Source: Eisenibacter elegans DSM 3317
GTDB lineage: Bacteria > Bacteroidota > Bacteroidia > Cytophagales > Microscillaceae
Assembly: GCF_000430505.1 (NCBI RefSeq)
Contig: NZ_AUMD01000019.1
Coordinates: 62,001 to 126,000, forward strand
Direction of reading: 5' to 3'
DNA: 64,000 nucleotides
This document shows, in pieces, positions 19,008 to 27,550 of the stretch. Positions within the stretch are counted from its first letter, which is position 1, and every line of letters begins with the position of its first letter. The translations under genes and the position numbers were made by a program. The notes below the pieces were generated by a model. That model did not search any database. It was not told the DNA's origin and worked only from the letters and a program-made list of their open reading frames with translations.

Positions 19008-19111
19008 GTTATACCAAGATTCACAAGATTTGGGGATTTGCAGGGTTTTATTTTCTTGATTATCAAGGATTTTCAGTGCAAAGATTTCCCAAGCCAATTG
19101 TGGTTGAGTAT
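19008..19111. repeat. Family C interspersed repeat, copy 1
   Basis: About 104 bp beginning GTTATACCAAGATTCACAAG, with a central TTGATTATCAAGGATTTTCAG and an end CCCAAGCCAATTGTGGTTGA. An inverted, about 80-85% similar copy is at 36588-36690. Non-coding. Confidence 0.7.
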
Positions 19112-19128
19112 ACATATAGATTGAAAAA

Positions 19129-19533
19129 CTACCAAAAGCGCAAGGGCAAACGATATAGCCACGAAAAAAGTAAGGCTCCTAAGATTGCCCCAACTAGGTT
19201 GAGCACAATCCCTAACGACGAGAAGTGCACATAGGGAATCGGTATTTTGATAAGCTCTAGCAGCAGGGCGAATAAGAAAGCGCCAATCAACACATAGCGT
19301 GTGCCGGCGTGGTTGTAGTGTAGAAAGGTAAACTGGTGTTGTTTTCGGATGCCCAGCATCCAGAGTAATACCAAAACAACAAACTGTAAGATATGTCCTA
19401 TTTCGGCTACGCCAAACCCGCCCACTAAAAGTATGGGTTGAATATTGGCCTTAGAGAGGCAGGCTACCCAAAGCATCCCCAGCATCCAAACAATAGCGTA
19501 GGCATTAAATCTGAAAAACATATTTTGGCGCAA
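19129..19533 (-). CDS. VanZ-like membrane protein
   Basis: 134 residues with four hydrophobic segments. The pattern AEIGHILQFVVLVLLW, then LLLELIKIPIPYVHFSSLG and LNLVGAILGALL, fits the VanZ-like family (H near helix 2, an E-L-x-K/Q-x-P motif and an N-x-x-G-x-x-x-G helix). It is 57 bases downstream of gcvH on the same strand, an arrangement that I recall is common in Bacteroidota. Function of stand-alone VanZ-like proteins is not established. The family assignment is moderate because the protein is short. Confidence 0.65.
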   Translation of the reverse strand: MRQNMFFRFNAYAIVWMLGMLWVACLSKANIQPILLVGGFGVAEIGHILQFVVLVLLWMLGIRKQHQFTFLHYNHAGTRYVLIGAFLFALLLELIKIPIPYVHFSSLGIVLNLVGAILGALLFSWLYRLPLRFW

Positions 19534-19552
19534 AAATGATGGCGAGGCCTTG

Positions 19553-19581
19553 AGCGATGATTGAGTAACTCAATCATCGCT
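19553..19581. promoter_or_regulatory. Perfect 14-bp inverted repeat between gcvH and the VanZ-like gene
   Basis: AGCGATGATTGAGT, one base, then its exact reverse complement. It sits 10 bases after the gcvH stop and about 20 bases before the next start codon. It could be a 3'-end stabilising hairpin, an attenuator or a protein operator. No T-tract follows on either strand. Confidence 0.6.
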
Positions 19582-19590
19582 TATGAGTTG

Positions 19591-19968
19591 TTAGCTTACC
19601 AAAGCTTTGTAGTCAGCCTCAGACATCAGGCCGTCCAACTCAGCAGTATTGCTCATTCGTACTTTTACAATCCAACCTTTGCCATAAGGGTCTCCGTTGA
19701 TTACTTCGGGCTCGGCCTCAAGCGCATCGTTGAATGCTACAATTTCTCCTGACAAAGGCAAGTACAAGTCCGATACGGTCTTGACAGCCTCTACCGTGCC
19801 AAACACCTCGTTTTGGCCAAGCGTCTCTCCTACGGTTTCTACCTCTACATAAACAATATCGCCCAGCTCGCTTTGAGCAAAGTCTGTGATGCCCACTACG
19901 GCCACATCACCTTCTACACGAACCCATTCGTGTTCTTTGGTGTACTTGAGTTCTGCGGGAAAATTCAT
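19591..19968 (-). CDS. gcvH: Glycine cleavage system H protein
   Basis: 125 residues, the normal length. The lipoylation site region is [27 protein letters not shown]-like: Lys in [10 protein letters not shown] near residue 62. [31 protein letters not shown] and the terminal [12 protein letters not shown] are characteristic. GcvH carries the lipoyl-bound aminomethyl group between the P, T and L proteins of glycine cleavage. The other gcv genes are not in this window, as is usual in this phylum. Cytoplasmic. Confidence 0.97.
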   Translation of the reverse strand: MNFPAELKYTKEHEWVRVEGDVAVVGITDFAQSELGDIVYVEVETVGETLGQNEVFGTVEAVKTVSDLYLPLSGEIVAFNDALEAEPEVINGDPYGKGWIVKVRMSNTAELDGLMSEADYKALVS

Positions 19969-20043
19969 ATTTTATCGATTGAGGTGGTTATTAACCTATG
20001 ATGATTTTGGGTCAAAGATGCCTCAAAAGGCTTAGAAATACAA

Positions 20044-20607
20044 CTATCCTTTCAAAAACTTTAGTTTGATAGCCGGAGGCTGATACTTTACTTCCAAGAC
20101 ACCTCCATAGCCTACTTGCAGCCTGAAGCTTTTGCTCAAGGGGATGTCCAACAGCAGTGAGAGCAGGCTTTGTAATACGCCTGCGTGGGTAACGACAGTA
20201 ACCATTGGGGTTTGTAGGCCAGTGATTTCGTCCCAAAACTGTTGGACTCGCGCATACAGTGCCTCATAAGAGTCGCCAGAGGGGGTTGGATGATGGGTAA
20301 AATCATTCATCCATGCCTGTAATGCTGGTTGGGGTATCTCTCCCCATGGCTGCATTTCCCAGCTCCCAAAGTCCAGCTCCAGCAGGCGCTCGTCAGGCTG
20401 TGGCGCGGCGTGTAGGTATTGGGCCAAGCGCCTGCAGCGGTTCAAAGGACTGGTATAGACGGGGTAGCGGGCGTAGTCTTGGGGGAGGATGGCCTGTATG
20501 GCGGCCATTTCGGAAGGATGCTCAGGAGCCAAGTCGAGGTCTGTGCGCCCATAACAAATACCCGGAGCCACAGAGGGGGTAGTATGTCGAACTAGATAAA
20601 TATGCAT
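20044..20607 (-). CDS. Histidine phosphatase family protein, possibly alpha-ribazole phosphatase
   Basis: 187 residues from ATG at 20607 (MHIYLVRHT). The phosphohistidine motif LVRHTTP is at the start; YTSPLNRCRRLAQ, LLELDFGSWE and VVTHAGVLQSLL complete the two-His phosphoglycerate-mutase-like site. The closest functional match by pattern is CobC, which dephosphorylates alpha-ribazole-5'-phosphate in cobalamin assembly, but no other cob genes are nearby. Other phosphatase specificities are therefore possible. Confidence 0.8.
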   Translation of the reverse strand: MHIYLVRHTTPSVAPGICYGRTDLDLAPEHPSEMAAIQAILPQDYARYPVYTSPLNRCRRLAQYLHAAPQPDERLLELDFGSWEMQPWGEIPQPALQAWMNDFTHHPTPSGDSYEALYARVQQFWDEITGLQTPMVTVVTHAGVLQSLLSLLLDIPLSKSFRLQVGYGGVLEVKYQPPAIKLKFLKG

Positions 20608-20672
20608 GGTTTGTGTGGAAAGCCCAATACCCGGCAAACAGGTATCCGGCAAGGTGAATAGTAGTTACAAAA

Positions 20673-20807
20673 CCACTGGACTTTTTCAAACCCCAAGGCT
20701 CAGCCCGCAGGTTCAATCAGCAGAAAGTCGCTGTCTGATACCAAAATTAGGCTTTTTGTTGATACGAAGCCAAAAGTTCGCACTACTTTTCTGTTGTGTC
20801 CAGTGGC
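20673..20807. repeat. Family A-type element, divergent 135-bp copy 5
   Basis: Its ends are CCACTGGACTTTTTCAAA and TGTCCAGTGGC, as in the family, but the interior differs (AAAGTCGCTGTCTGATACC region). It may be a related element with the same terminal repeats, mobilised by the same enzyme. It lies between the histidine phosphatase 5' end and the deacylase 3' end. Confidence 0.65.
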
Positions 20808-20838
20808 TTGTGTTCATTTTGCTCCTACTCTAGGAGGC

Positions 20839-22581
20839 TTAGCCCTGATATGCGAGCACCTTGCCAAAGTCTTTTGCCTGTCCCAATATAGGGCTTGCTT
20901 GGCCGCTTTGGGCGGCGATTTGCCCGTTGATAAAGACATAGGGCACGGCCTGGTCATTGCGGCGCACCCAGCGCTTGAACTCTGGCAGGCCGGGCATCCC
21001 TACTTCGTAGGTTTGGTCGAGCTGGTCGTTGAGTTGTGTTGGGTCTACGAGGACAATATCGGCACGGCGGCCTTGGGCGAGGTATCCAGCATCGAGACCG
21101 TACCAATCGGCCAGCTCGCCCGTAACCTTCCGTACGGCCTGCGCAAGGCTTAGGGTTTTGCGGCCTTCGGCTTTTTGTTCCTGTACAAATTTGAACAATC
21201 GCAGCGGGAAGTTATAATGCGCCATATTTTTGAGATGCGCCCCTGCATCGCTAAAGCCGATGTGGCAGTCAGGATGGCGGACAATCCAGTTGAGCTCCTT
21301 GGGACGATGGTTGCCCACGACGGTATACCAACGCAGCTCGTCGCCATATCTGGAGACCAGGTCGAGGAAGTAGTCTACAGGGTCTTGGCCGGCTTCTTTG
21401 GCCAACTCCCTAAAAGAACGCCCATTGAGCGATGCGTCCGGACAGTCGATTACACAAGTATCGCGCAAGTTGCGGTGAAAAGCACGTGGGGCAAGCTTCT
21501 GCCCCCATTGCTTGCGAAACTTGCGGCGGTAGCGCTTGTCTTGAAGTAGTTCTTGACGCTCGGCCAGGTCTTCGAGGTGGAGGTAGGCCGTTCCGGCTTC
21601 AAACTCCTCAAAGAAGGGGGAGTTGAACCCATTCGTAACGACATCAAAAGGTTCGGGCAAGCCCTGAAACTTGACTTTGGCTCCCAGCAGGCGGTTGGCC
21701 AGCCAGGCCGAGTTGCCAAAGATGCGGTGGATACCGGGGACGGTCTTGCCGTCTATCATTGCCAACATCGAGGTTTTGAGTCCCTTGCGCCCAAGGGCTG
21801 CGCTTTCGAGCATAAAGCTGAAAAAGGTAGCCGGGTTAGCCGTGTTGGGGATGGTCTGCAAGATGCGGTTTTGTTGGCGCAGGGTGCGGAAGAGGTGGCG
21901 GTATTCGCCCCAGCCGGCATAGACCGAGGGGGTGGGGCGGCTCCGGAACTCCGTGCCGTCCATCTTGTCGAAGGTCAACATATTGACCGAAAGCCCCATA
22001 TAGCCCGCATCCAGTGCCTCGCGCAAGAGGCCGTCCATACGGCTGAGCTCTGCTTTGGTGGGCTTTTCGTTGTGGGTGAGGCTGCGCTTCAAGCCCATCA
22101 CATAAGAACGGAGAGTAGAATGCCCCAAAAACATCGCCACATTGGGGCCTAGCGGAAGGTTGCGTAGGTGTTGGAGGTATTCGGTGGGCGAGTCCCAGTC
22201 TTTGACGCGTTGCAACAGCGGTTTGATATACTCCGACGGTACGCCCTCTACCCTCGTAAACATATCCGAAAGCGACTCAGGAGGACCCATCACCATACTC
22301 AGGCCACAGCTGCCCATAAAGATTGTCGTAATGCCATGCCTGACAGACTCAAAAAGCCCTGCGTCGATTTCGACCTCTGCGTCGTAGTGGGTGTGGATGT
22401 CGATAAAGCCGGGCATGACCCAATGCCCCTCGGCCTCGATGGTTTGGTAGGCCTCGCCGGGGTGGGAGAGCGAAGAAGCCAAGGCCTCTACCCTGCCATC
22501 GGCTACTTGGAGGTCGGCTTGATAGGGCGCTTGGCCACTGCCATCAAATACCAAGCCCCCACGAATGAAAAACTTGCTCAT
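20839..22581 (-). CDS. N-acyl-D-amino-acid deacylase family amidohydrolase
   Basis: 580 residues from ATG at 22581 (MSKFFIRGGLVFDGSG). The frame stays open to 22908, but that extension reads through repeat and IS remnants and is not family-like. Amidohydrolase motifs: VMPGFIDIHTHYDAEV (metal HxH), GITTIFMGSCGLSM with the catalytic-site Cys, MGLSVNMLTFDKMDG, and SDAGAHLKNMAHYNFP. The C-terminal LADWYGLDAGYLAQGRRADIVLVDP is typical of the D-aminoacylase group. Members hydrolyse N-acyl-D-amino acids in a Zn-dependent way; exact specificity cannot be read. Probably cytoplasmic. Confidence 0.88.
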   Translation of the reverse strand: MSKFFIRGGLVFDGSGQAPYQADLQVADGRVEALASSLSHPGEAYQTIEAEGHWVMPGFIDIHTHYDAEVEIDAGLFESVRHGITTIFMGSCGLSMVMGPPESLSDMFTRVEGVPSEYIKPLLQRVKDWDSPTEYLQHLRNLPLGPNVAMFLGHSTLRSYVMGLKRSLTHNEKPTKAELSRMDGLLREALDAGYMGLSVNMLTFDKMDGTEFRSRPTPSVYAGWGEYRHLFRTLRQQNRILQTIPNTANPATFFSFMLESAALGRKGLKTSMLAMIDGKTVPGIHRIFGNSAWLANRLLGAKVKFQGLPEPFDVVTNGFNSPFFEEFEAGTAYLHLEDLAERQELLQDKRYRRKFRKQWGQKLAPRAFHRNLRDTCVIDCPDASLNGRSFRELAKEAGQDPVDYFLDLVSRYGDELRWYTVVGNHRPKELNWIVRHPDCHIGFSDAGAHLKNMAHYNFPLRLFKFVQEQKAEGRKTLSLAQAVRKVTGELADWYGLDAGYLAQGRRADIVLVDPTQLNDQLDQTYEVGMPGLPEFKRWVRRNDQAVPYVFINGQIAAQSGQASPILGQAKDFGKVLAYQG

Positions 22582-22699
22582 AGTACCTAAAGAGATTAAA
22601 GTGGTTAGTTTGTATTGCTCTAAAGATACTAAAAAACAACATACTACAGCTTGGTATTGTACTAAAAAAACGCGGCAAGATTTTTTGCTAAAAAGTACA

Positions 22700-22760
22700 C
22701 CCACTGGACATTTTTGGAAAAATAGCTTCGAGACAAGCTGAGACCTTATTTTGGGGGTAA
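22700..22760. repeat. Family A repeat, half copy 6 (inverted)
   Basis: Contains CCCACTGGACATTTTTGGAA, TAGCTTCGAGACAAGCTGAG and CCTTATTTTGGGGG, that is, the right half of family A in inverse orientation. The stem half has been lost where the IS1182-type remnant begins. Confidence 0.7.
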
Positions 22761-22770
22761 AAGACACACA

Positions 22771-23013
22771 CGGCGGTCTCTCCAAAAACTGCTCCCCTTG
22801 AGGAACTGGTATCTCCTGACAATGTGGTGCGGCATATAGGCCTCTTCGTAGAAAGTTTAGACTTAGCCTTTTTGGGTTTTTGTGGCTGATTGTAAACTGT
22901 TTTACCAAAAATATTTTATATTTTTCAAAGTATTCACACCAAATATGCGTCTCACTACGAGCTTGTATCGCCTTGGTACAGCGTATTTTAATGGGTTTTT
23001 AGACAGATTGGCG
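22771..23013. mobile_element. Decayed IS1182-type mini-element, copy 1
   Basis: It shares about 200 bp with the element at 59905-60241: CTGACAATGTGGTGCGG, GTAGAAAGTTTAGACTTAGC, ACTACGAGCTTGTATCGCC, TTGGTACAGCGTATTTTAAT. The left end (CGGTCTCTCCAAAAAC) and right end (GTTTTTAGACAGATTGGCG) are mutated versions of the 19-bp terminal repeats. It encodes only a mutilated piece of the transposase N-terminus (SVVRRIDLFVESLDL-like). Confidence 0.75.
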
Positions 23014-23236
23014 TTGTGCGGGCTTTTTATTAACCAATGATACATCAATATCGCGAAATACCCAAATTACACATCGTTTTTTATCTATCCAAAGCCTTTG
23101 GGTGTAGTGTGTGCACACATATTTATGTAGTTGGGTTGTGTTTTTGTAGCTCTTCTGTGATTTTAGTATTTCGCTAAGGCTTTGTGCCAAATTGGCAATA
23201 CTTGGGCTTTGAGTGCCGGCCTTGAGGGCGGTGTAT

Positions 23237-23662
23237 TCACTCCTCCTTCACCATCACCGTAACGGCCAAGGTTTTGGTTTCGCCGCTGCGCAGGTCTTCT
23301 TCCTGATAGTATAGTGTTGTTTTTCCTGCCGATTGGGCCTCAAACACACTTGTATACACATTGACCCTGTCGGCCTTGCTATTGAGGGGGCTGCGAAACC
23401 AATGCCCTTCTTCGATACGCATACTCAGTATGTTAGGATTTTCCGCCGACAAGAAGGCCGCCGTGTAGTCTTGCGCTTCTACCAAGATAGTGTACTGATA
23501 ATAACACCGCTGCCCTGTTTTGAGGGTAAGGGTCTGGTTGTGGTACTCTCTAAGGTCAATCATCCCCTTTTCGGGTTTGAACCGCGTGTTGACGGGTGCT
23601 TGTGCCAAGGCCGATCCATAGCACAACACCGAGAGCAGGAAGGTCAGGGCGTATGTTTTCAT
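23237..23662 (-). CDS. Secreted protein of unknown function
   Basis: 141 residues from ATG at 23662. Signal peptide MKTYALTFLLSVLCYGSALAQ. The mature domain ends with TTLYYQEEDLRSGETKTLAVTVMVKEE, a repeated beta-strand pattern suggestive of a small Ig-like or BACON-like sandwich. Contains NQTLTLKTGQRCYYQYTI and VEAQDYTAAFLSAEN. No family recognised with confidence. Monocistronic and divergent from the E2 gene. Confidence 0.6.
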   Translation of the reverse strand: MKTYALTFLLSVLCYGSALAQAPVNTRFKPEKGMIDLREYHNQTLTLKTGQRCYYQYTILVEAQDYTAAFLSAENPNILSMRIEEGHWFRSPLNSKADRVNVYTSVFEAQSAGKTTLYYQEEDLRSGETKTLAVTVMVKEE

Positions 23663-23954
23663 AAAAATTGTCTTGATGGTTTGATAATCAGGCGGGATAG
23701 CCACCTCATCTTATTACGCACAAACGCGGCAGATGGTCGGGGAATCGGGCTTGTTTTAGCAGGCAATTTTTTGTTGGGTGGCGGCTTTGGTGGGGTGATT
23801 GCCTTACTCAAAAGCACTATTTGGGGCTAAAGACTTGGGCTTAGGCGCAAAAAATGACTATTTCTTGTGTATCTTGCACAAAGCGTATTATTTTTGAGTT
23901 CAGAATTTTTTGACAACAACAAAAGCAATACAAATCAATTCAGACCACATACCT

Positions 23955-25562
23955 ATGGCACAACAAGTATTTATGCCCAAGATGAGCGACACAATGGAAG
24001 AGGGGGTAATCGCTCAATGGCTCAAAAAAGTAGGCGATAAAATCAAGTCAGGAGATGTGATTGCCGAGGTCGAAACAGACAAGGCTACAATGGAGCTAGA
24101 GGCTTATGAGGACGGGGTGCTGCTCTATGTAGCGGTAGAAAACGGCGGCAGCGTACCCGTAGACGGACTTTTGTATATCGTAGGAGAAGCCGGAGAGGCA
24201 TACGACCACTTGCTCAGCCCCGGTGTCGACAAGGCCGCCGCTCCTGCCACTGCCCCCAAGGCAGCAGAAAGCTCGGCAGCACCCAGTGCCCAGGTAGATA
24301 CGTCCAATATCAAGGCAGAATTGGTGCGTATGCCCAAGATGAGCGACACGATGGAAGAGGGTATCATTGCGCAGTGGCTCAAGAAAGTAGGTGATAAAAT
24401 CAAGTCAGGAGATGTGATTGCCGAAGTCGAAACAGACAAGGCCACCATGGAGCTAGAGGCTTATGAGGACGGGGTGCTGCTCTATGTAGCGGTAGAAAAC
24501 GGCGGCAGTGTGCCTGTAGATGCCCCACTTTATATTGTCGGAGAGGCCGGCGCCAATTACCAAGCACTGTTGCAAGGGGCTAGTGTGAGCAAAAGCGCAC
24601 CTGCGCCTGCTGTTGTTGCCGCTGCCAGCCCTAGTCCGGCTACTGCAACGGCAACCCACAATGCTGCAACGACCACCCCCACAACTACCGAGGGAGGGCG
24701 TGTCAAAATATCGCCTTTGGCCAAAGCAATGGCCGAAGAACGCGGCTATGACATCCGTCAGATTAAAGGCTCTGGCGACCACGGTCGCATTGTCAAGCGC
24801 GATGTGGAGACCTTCCAGCCCGTAGCTGGCAGCAATGGCCAAGCCAGCCAAGGGGTGATGGCCGCTGCAACCGCTGCCGCAGAGCGTTACGAAGACAAAC
24901 CTGTGTCGCAAATGCGTAAAACCATTGCCCGCCGCCTATCAGAAAGCAAGTTCCAAGCGCCGCATTTCTACCTCACGATGGAAATCAGGATGGACGCTGC
25001 GATGGAAGCCCGCACCCAACTCAATGCTGTTTCGCCTACCAAAATCTCTTTCAACGACTTGGTTGTCAAGGCTTCGGCAATGGCCTTGCGCAAGCATCCT
25101 GCCATCAATGCCGCTTGGCTGGGCGACAAAATCCGCTACTACCAACACGTACACGTAGGCGTAGCTGTAGCCGTAGACGAGGGGCTGCTTGTGCCGGTAG
25201 TGCGCTTTACAGATACCCGCTCCTTGGCCGAAATAGCCGAAGAGGTCAAGTCGCTGGCCCAACGTGCCAAGGATAAAAAACTACAACCCACCGACTGGGA
25301 GGGCAACACCTTTGCGGTCTCTAACCTCGGAATGTTTGGTATCGATGAGTTTACGGCCATCATCAACCCTCCCAATGCCTGTATCTTGGCCGTGGGTGGT
25401 ATCAAACAAACCCCTGTGGTAGACAATGGGCAGCTCGCCATCGGACACGTAATGAAGGTAACGCTCTCTTGCGACCACCGCGTAGTCGACGGAGCCTCTG
25501 GCGCGGCCTTCTTACAAACCCTCAAAGAACTACTAGAAGCACCTGTACGTATGCTGATTTAA
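23955..25562 (+). CDS. Pyruvate dehydrogenase E2, dihydrolipoyllysine acetyltransferase with two lipoyl domains
   Basis: 535 residues from ATG at 23955 (MAQQVFMPKMSD). Two almost identical lipoyl domains (residues ~1-75 and ~122-197), each with EVETDKATMELE where Lys is lipoylated, are separated by Ala/Pro-rich linkers. A peripheral-subunit binding domain follows (ISPLAKAMAEERGYDIRQIKGSG), then the catalytic acetyltransferase domain with FNDLVVKASAMALRKHP and the active-site HRVVDGASGAAFL near the C-terminus. It forms the core of the pyruvate dehydrogenase complex, acetylating CoA. E1 and E3 are not adjacent. A strong terminator follows. Confidence 0.95.
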   Translation: MAQQVFMPKMSDTMEEGVIAQWLKKVGDKIKSGDVIAEVETDKATMELEAYEDGVLLYVAVENGGSVPVDGLLYIVGEAGEAYDHLLSPGVDKAAAPATAPKAAESSAAPSAQVDTSNIKAELVRMPKMSDTMEEGIIAQWLKKVGDKIKSGDVIAEVETDKATMELEAYEDGVLLYVAVENGGSVPVDAPLYIVGEAGANYQALLQGASVSKSAPAPAVVAAASPSPATATATHNAATTTPTTTEGGRVKISPLAKAMAEERGYDIRQIKGSGDHGRIVKRDVETFQPVAGSNGQASQGVMAAATAAAERYEDKPVSQMRKTIARRLSESKFQAPHFYLTMEIRMDAAMEARTQLNAVSPTKISFNDLVVKASAMALRKHPAINAAWLGDKIRYYQHVHVGVAVAVDEGLLVPVVRFTDTRSLAEIAEEVKSLAQRAKDKKLQPTDWEGNTFAVSNLGMFGIDEFTAIINPPNACILAVGGIKQTPVVDNGQLAIGHVMKVTLSCDHRVVDGASGAAFLQTLKELLEAPVRMLI

Positions 25563-25591
25563 GTCCCTCAGTGGTCTAATAGTCCTTATGT

Positions 25592-25627
25592 TCCCCGATG
25601 GCCTCACCGCCACCGGGGATTTTTTTG
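25592..25627 (+). terminator. Intrinsic terminator after the E2 gene
   Basis: TCCCCG...CGGGGA stem with an inner TGGC/GCCA pair, followed by seven T residues. Confidence 0.85.
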
Positions 25628-25804
25628 CTCCCCCTCCCCTGCCATTGGATAACAAAAACCACCTGCTGGTATAGTCAAATCAGCTATTCGTAAATTGTGC
25701 CGCTACAAATCGCAACTTGTATCACACAGATAAGTATAAATCACTGAAAGTTGACCTAGATCAACAAAGTGATTATTTACAAATACCAACCCCATTCTAC
25801 TCCC

Positions 25805-26164
25805 ATGATAAAACATCTATTGACCTTCGCTACGGTCTGCCTAATGTGGGCCATTTTGCCAAACACCGCTACTGCCCAAGACTACTTTGTATACGATGGT
25901 GATGAGTTTTCGGTATGGTTGGTTGTCGGTGATGACTATGAGATTACGGATGTGAAGTTTTCTGCTGAGAATGAGTGGCATAGCTTCACCATCGTCAGCC
26001 TTGACTATAGCGACTATGACGAAGGAGATTTCAACTATACTGTCAAAGATGGTGTCGGAAACCTCTATTACCTCTACTATCACGCATTTATCGACCAAAT
26101 CGAGGTGTATAATACCAATGGCCATGTTTGGTCGCTGCACCGCCGGATAGACGACAGCTACTAA
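25805..26164 (+). CDS. Small acidic secreted protein
   Basis: 119 residues from ATG at 25805. Signal peptide MIKHLLTFATVCLMWAILPN ending TATAQ. The mature part is rich in Asp and Tyr (DDYEITDVKF, VSLDYSDYDEGDFNY, LYYLYYHAF), like a small beta protein. No family recognised. It has its own terminator just downstream. Confidence 0.6.
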   Translation: MIKHLLTFATVCLMWAILPNTATAQDYFVYDGDEFSVWLVVGDDYEITDVKFSAENEWHSFTIVSLDYSDYDEGDFNYTVKDGVGNLYYLYYHAFIDQIEVYNTNGHVWSLHRRIDDSY

Positions 26165-26190
26165 ACACACTCCTGATTGAACATCTCCCA

Positions 26191-26229
26191 AAGCCTATCG
26201 CCTTGAAAACAAGGTTATAGGCTTTTTTT
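26191..26229 (+). terminator. Intrinsic terminator
   Basis: AAGCCTAT/ATAGGCTT stem with inner CCTTG/CAAGG, followed by a T7 tract, 26 bases after the small secreted gene. Confidence 0.85.
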
Positions 26230-26277
26230 GTTGATACCCCGTTATTGTTGTGTAGTTCATAAAGCCCAAGCACGATA

Positions 26278-26352
26278 CCGGGCATTTTTCAAACCCCACA
26301 GGTAACACTGTGGGCTAAGCCTCATTGTACTTCCAAAATCAGGCCTCAGCTC
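26278..26352. repeat. Family A repeat, partial copy 7
   Basis: Left part only: GGGCATTTTTCAAACCCCAC, AGGTAACACTGTGGGC, CCTCATTGTACTTCC, CAGGCCTCAGCTC. The right terminus is absent. Confidence 0.7.
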
Positions 26353-26541
26353 ACGACACGTTGTTGTGCTCATTTTGCTCCCCCTGTTATTGATACATAT
26401 TTATCCACAAAAGCGTATCCCTGTTGTGGGTTTTTCAAAAGATTTTATGTGATGTCATAAACCATAAATAGCAACCCTTTTGCTCGATATACGTACCATT
26501 GAAGCAATAATCACCAACAACTCCCCTAACAGACCTCCCCT

Positions 26542-27189
26542 ATGCACACTATTTTTTATATTTTGCTGTGGGCTAGCCTACTACTCTCTGCCACAAACCT
26601 TACCTATGCCCAACAACGCATCAAAACAGAAAGACAAGGCCTCAAACCTGGCCCACAAAGAACCAATACCCAAAGCACGAACAGCGTCGAGCAACAGCAA
26701 AGCGCAAGCATCTCACTAAGTGCTGAGGAGCAGGAGCTATACCGCCTTGTGATGGAATACCGCAAATCCAAAGGACTACCAGCCATCCCCTTGTCTAAAT
26801 CTATGACTTTTGTGGCGCAAACACACGCCCACGATTTGGCCGAAAACCCACCCAACAGCGCCGCTGGGTGTAATATGCACAGTTGGTCTGATAAGGGCAA
26901 TTGGAAACCTTGTTGCTATACCGATGACCACGCACAAGCCGCCTGTATGTGGGAAAAGCCCCGCGAACTGACCAAATACCCCGGCTATGGATTTGAGGTC
27001 AGCTATTGGAGCGGTGGCAAAGCCAATGCCGCAGGAGCCTTGGCCGCTTGGAAAGGCAGCAGCGGCCACAACCAAGTCATCATCAATGAAGGCATTTGGG
27101 CAAAATATAACTGGCAAGCCATCGGTATCGGTATCGTAGGGCAGTACGCCGTGATGTGGTTTGGCAAAGAAGAAGACCCTGAGCAGTAA
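26542..27189 (+). CDS. Secreted CAP/SCP-domain protein
   Basis: 215 residues with signal peptide (MHTIFYILLWASLLLSATNL, ending TYAQQ). After a ~50-residue polar linker the CAP domain begins: EEQELYRLVMEYRKSKGLP, FVAQTHAHDLAENPP, and CNMHSW with GHNQVIINEG near the C-terminus. The H/E residues of the CAP cavity are present (AQTHAHDL, MWEKP, GHNQVI). CAP proteins are extracellular, with functions from lipid binding to proteolysis; none can be assigned here. Confidence 0.8.
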   Translation: MHTIFYILLWASLLLSATNLTYAQQRIKTERQGLKPGPQRTNTQSTNSVEQQQSASISLSAEEQELYRLVMEYRKSKGLPAIPLSKSMTFVAQTHAHDLAENPPNSAAGCNMHSWSDKGNWKPCCYTDDHAQAACMWEKPRELTKYPGYGFEVSYWSGGKANAAGALAAWKGSSGHNQVIINEGIWAKYNWQAIGIGIVGQYAVMWFGKEEDPEQ

Positions 27190-27550
27190 AATGCTCGCTT
27201 TAGAGGGTTGTTGCCGAGGTTTCAAGCAGAAATACACACAGATTTGTTGTTATTGTCAGTTATTTTTCGGAAATTATCATACCCAAATTGCACACATTGC
27301 CTTCTCATCATTTACTACTGATAAGTCGTTGTATTTTGTAATCCAGCACAACATATATACAACCACACAAGAAGACCGAAGGAGCCATGCCTTGTTTGCC
27401 TAGTGATGATGGTGGCCAACCCTGATTGGGCAGTTACCTACCAATGGGTGTGTACATTCACCTCATACAACAACGCCTCCACCTCACAATACTCGCTACC
27501 TACTACTTGACACCAACGTATCTACTTGACAATACCTATATTTTGGCACA
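27190..27550. other. Intergenic leader of the hybrid kinase
   Basis: About 360 bases with only short spurious frames. No clear structure or repeat. Confidence 0.4.

Noticed and set aside
22582-22908. In-frame N-terminal extension of the deacylase (110 codons)
   Set aside because: It runs through a family A half copy and an IS1182 remnant and is not family-like; ATG at 22581 fits the family start.
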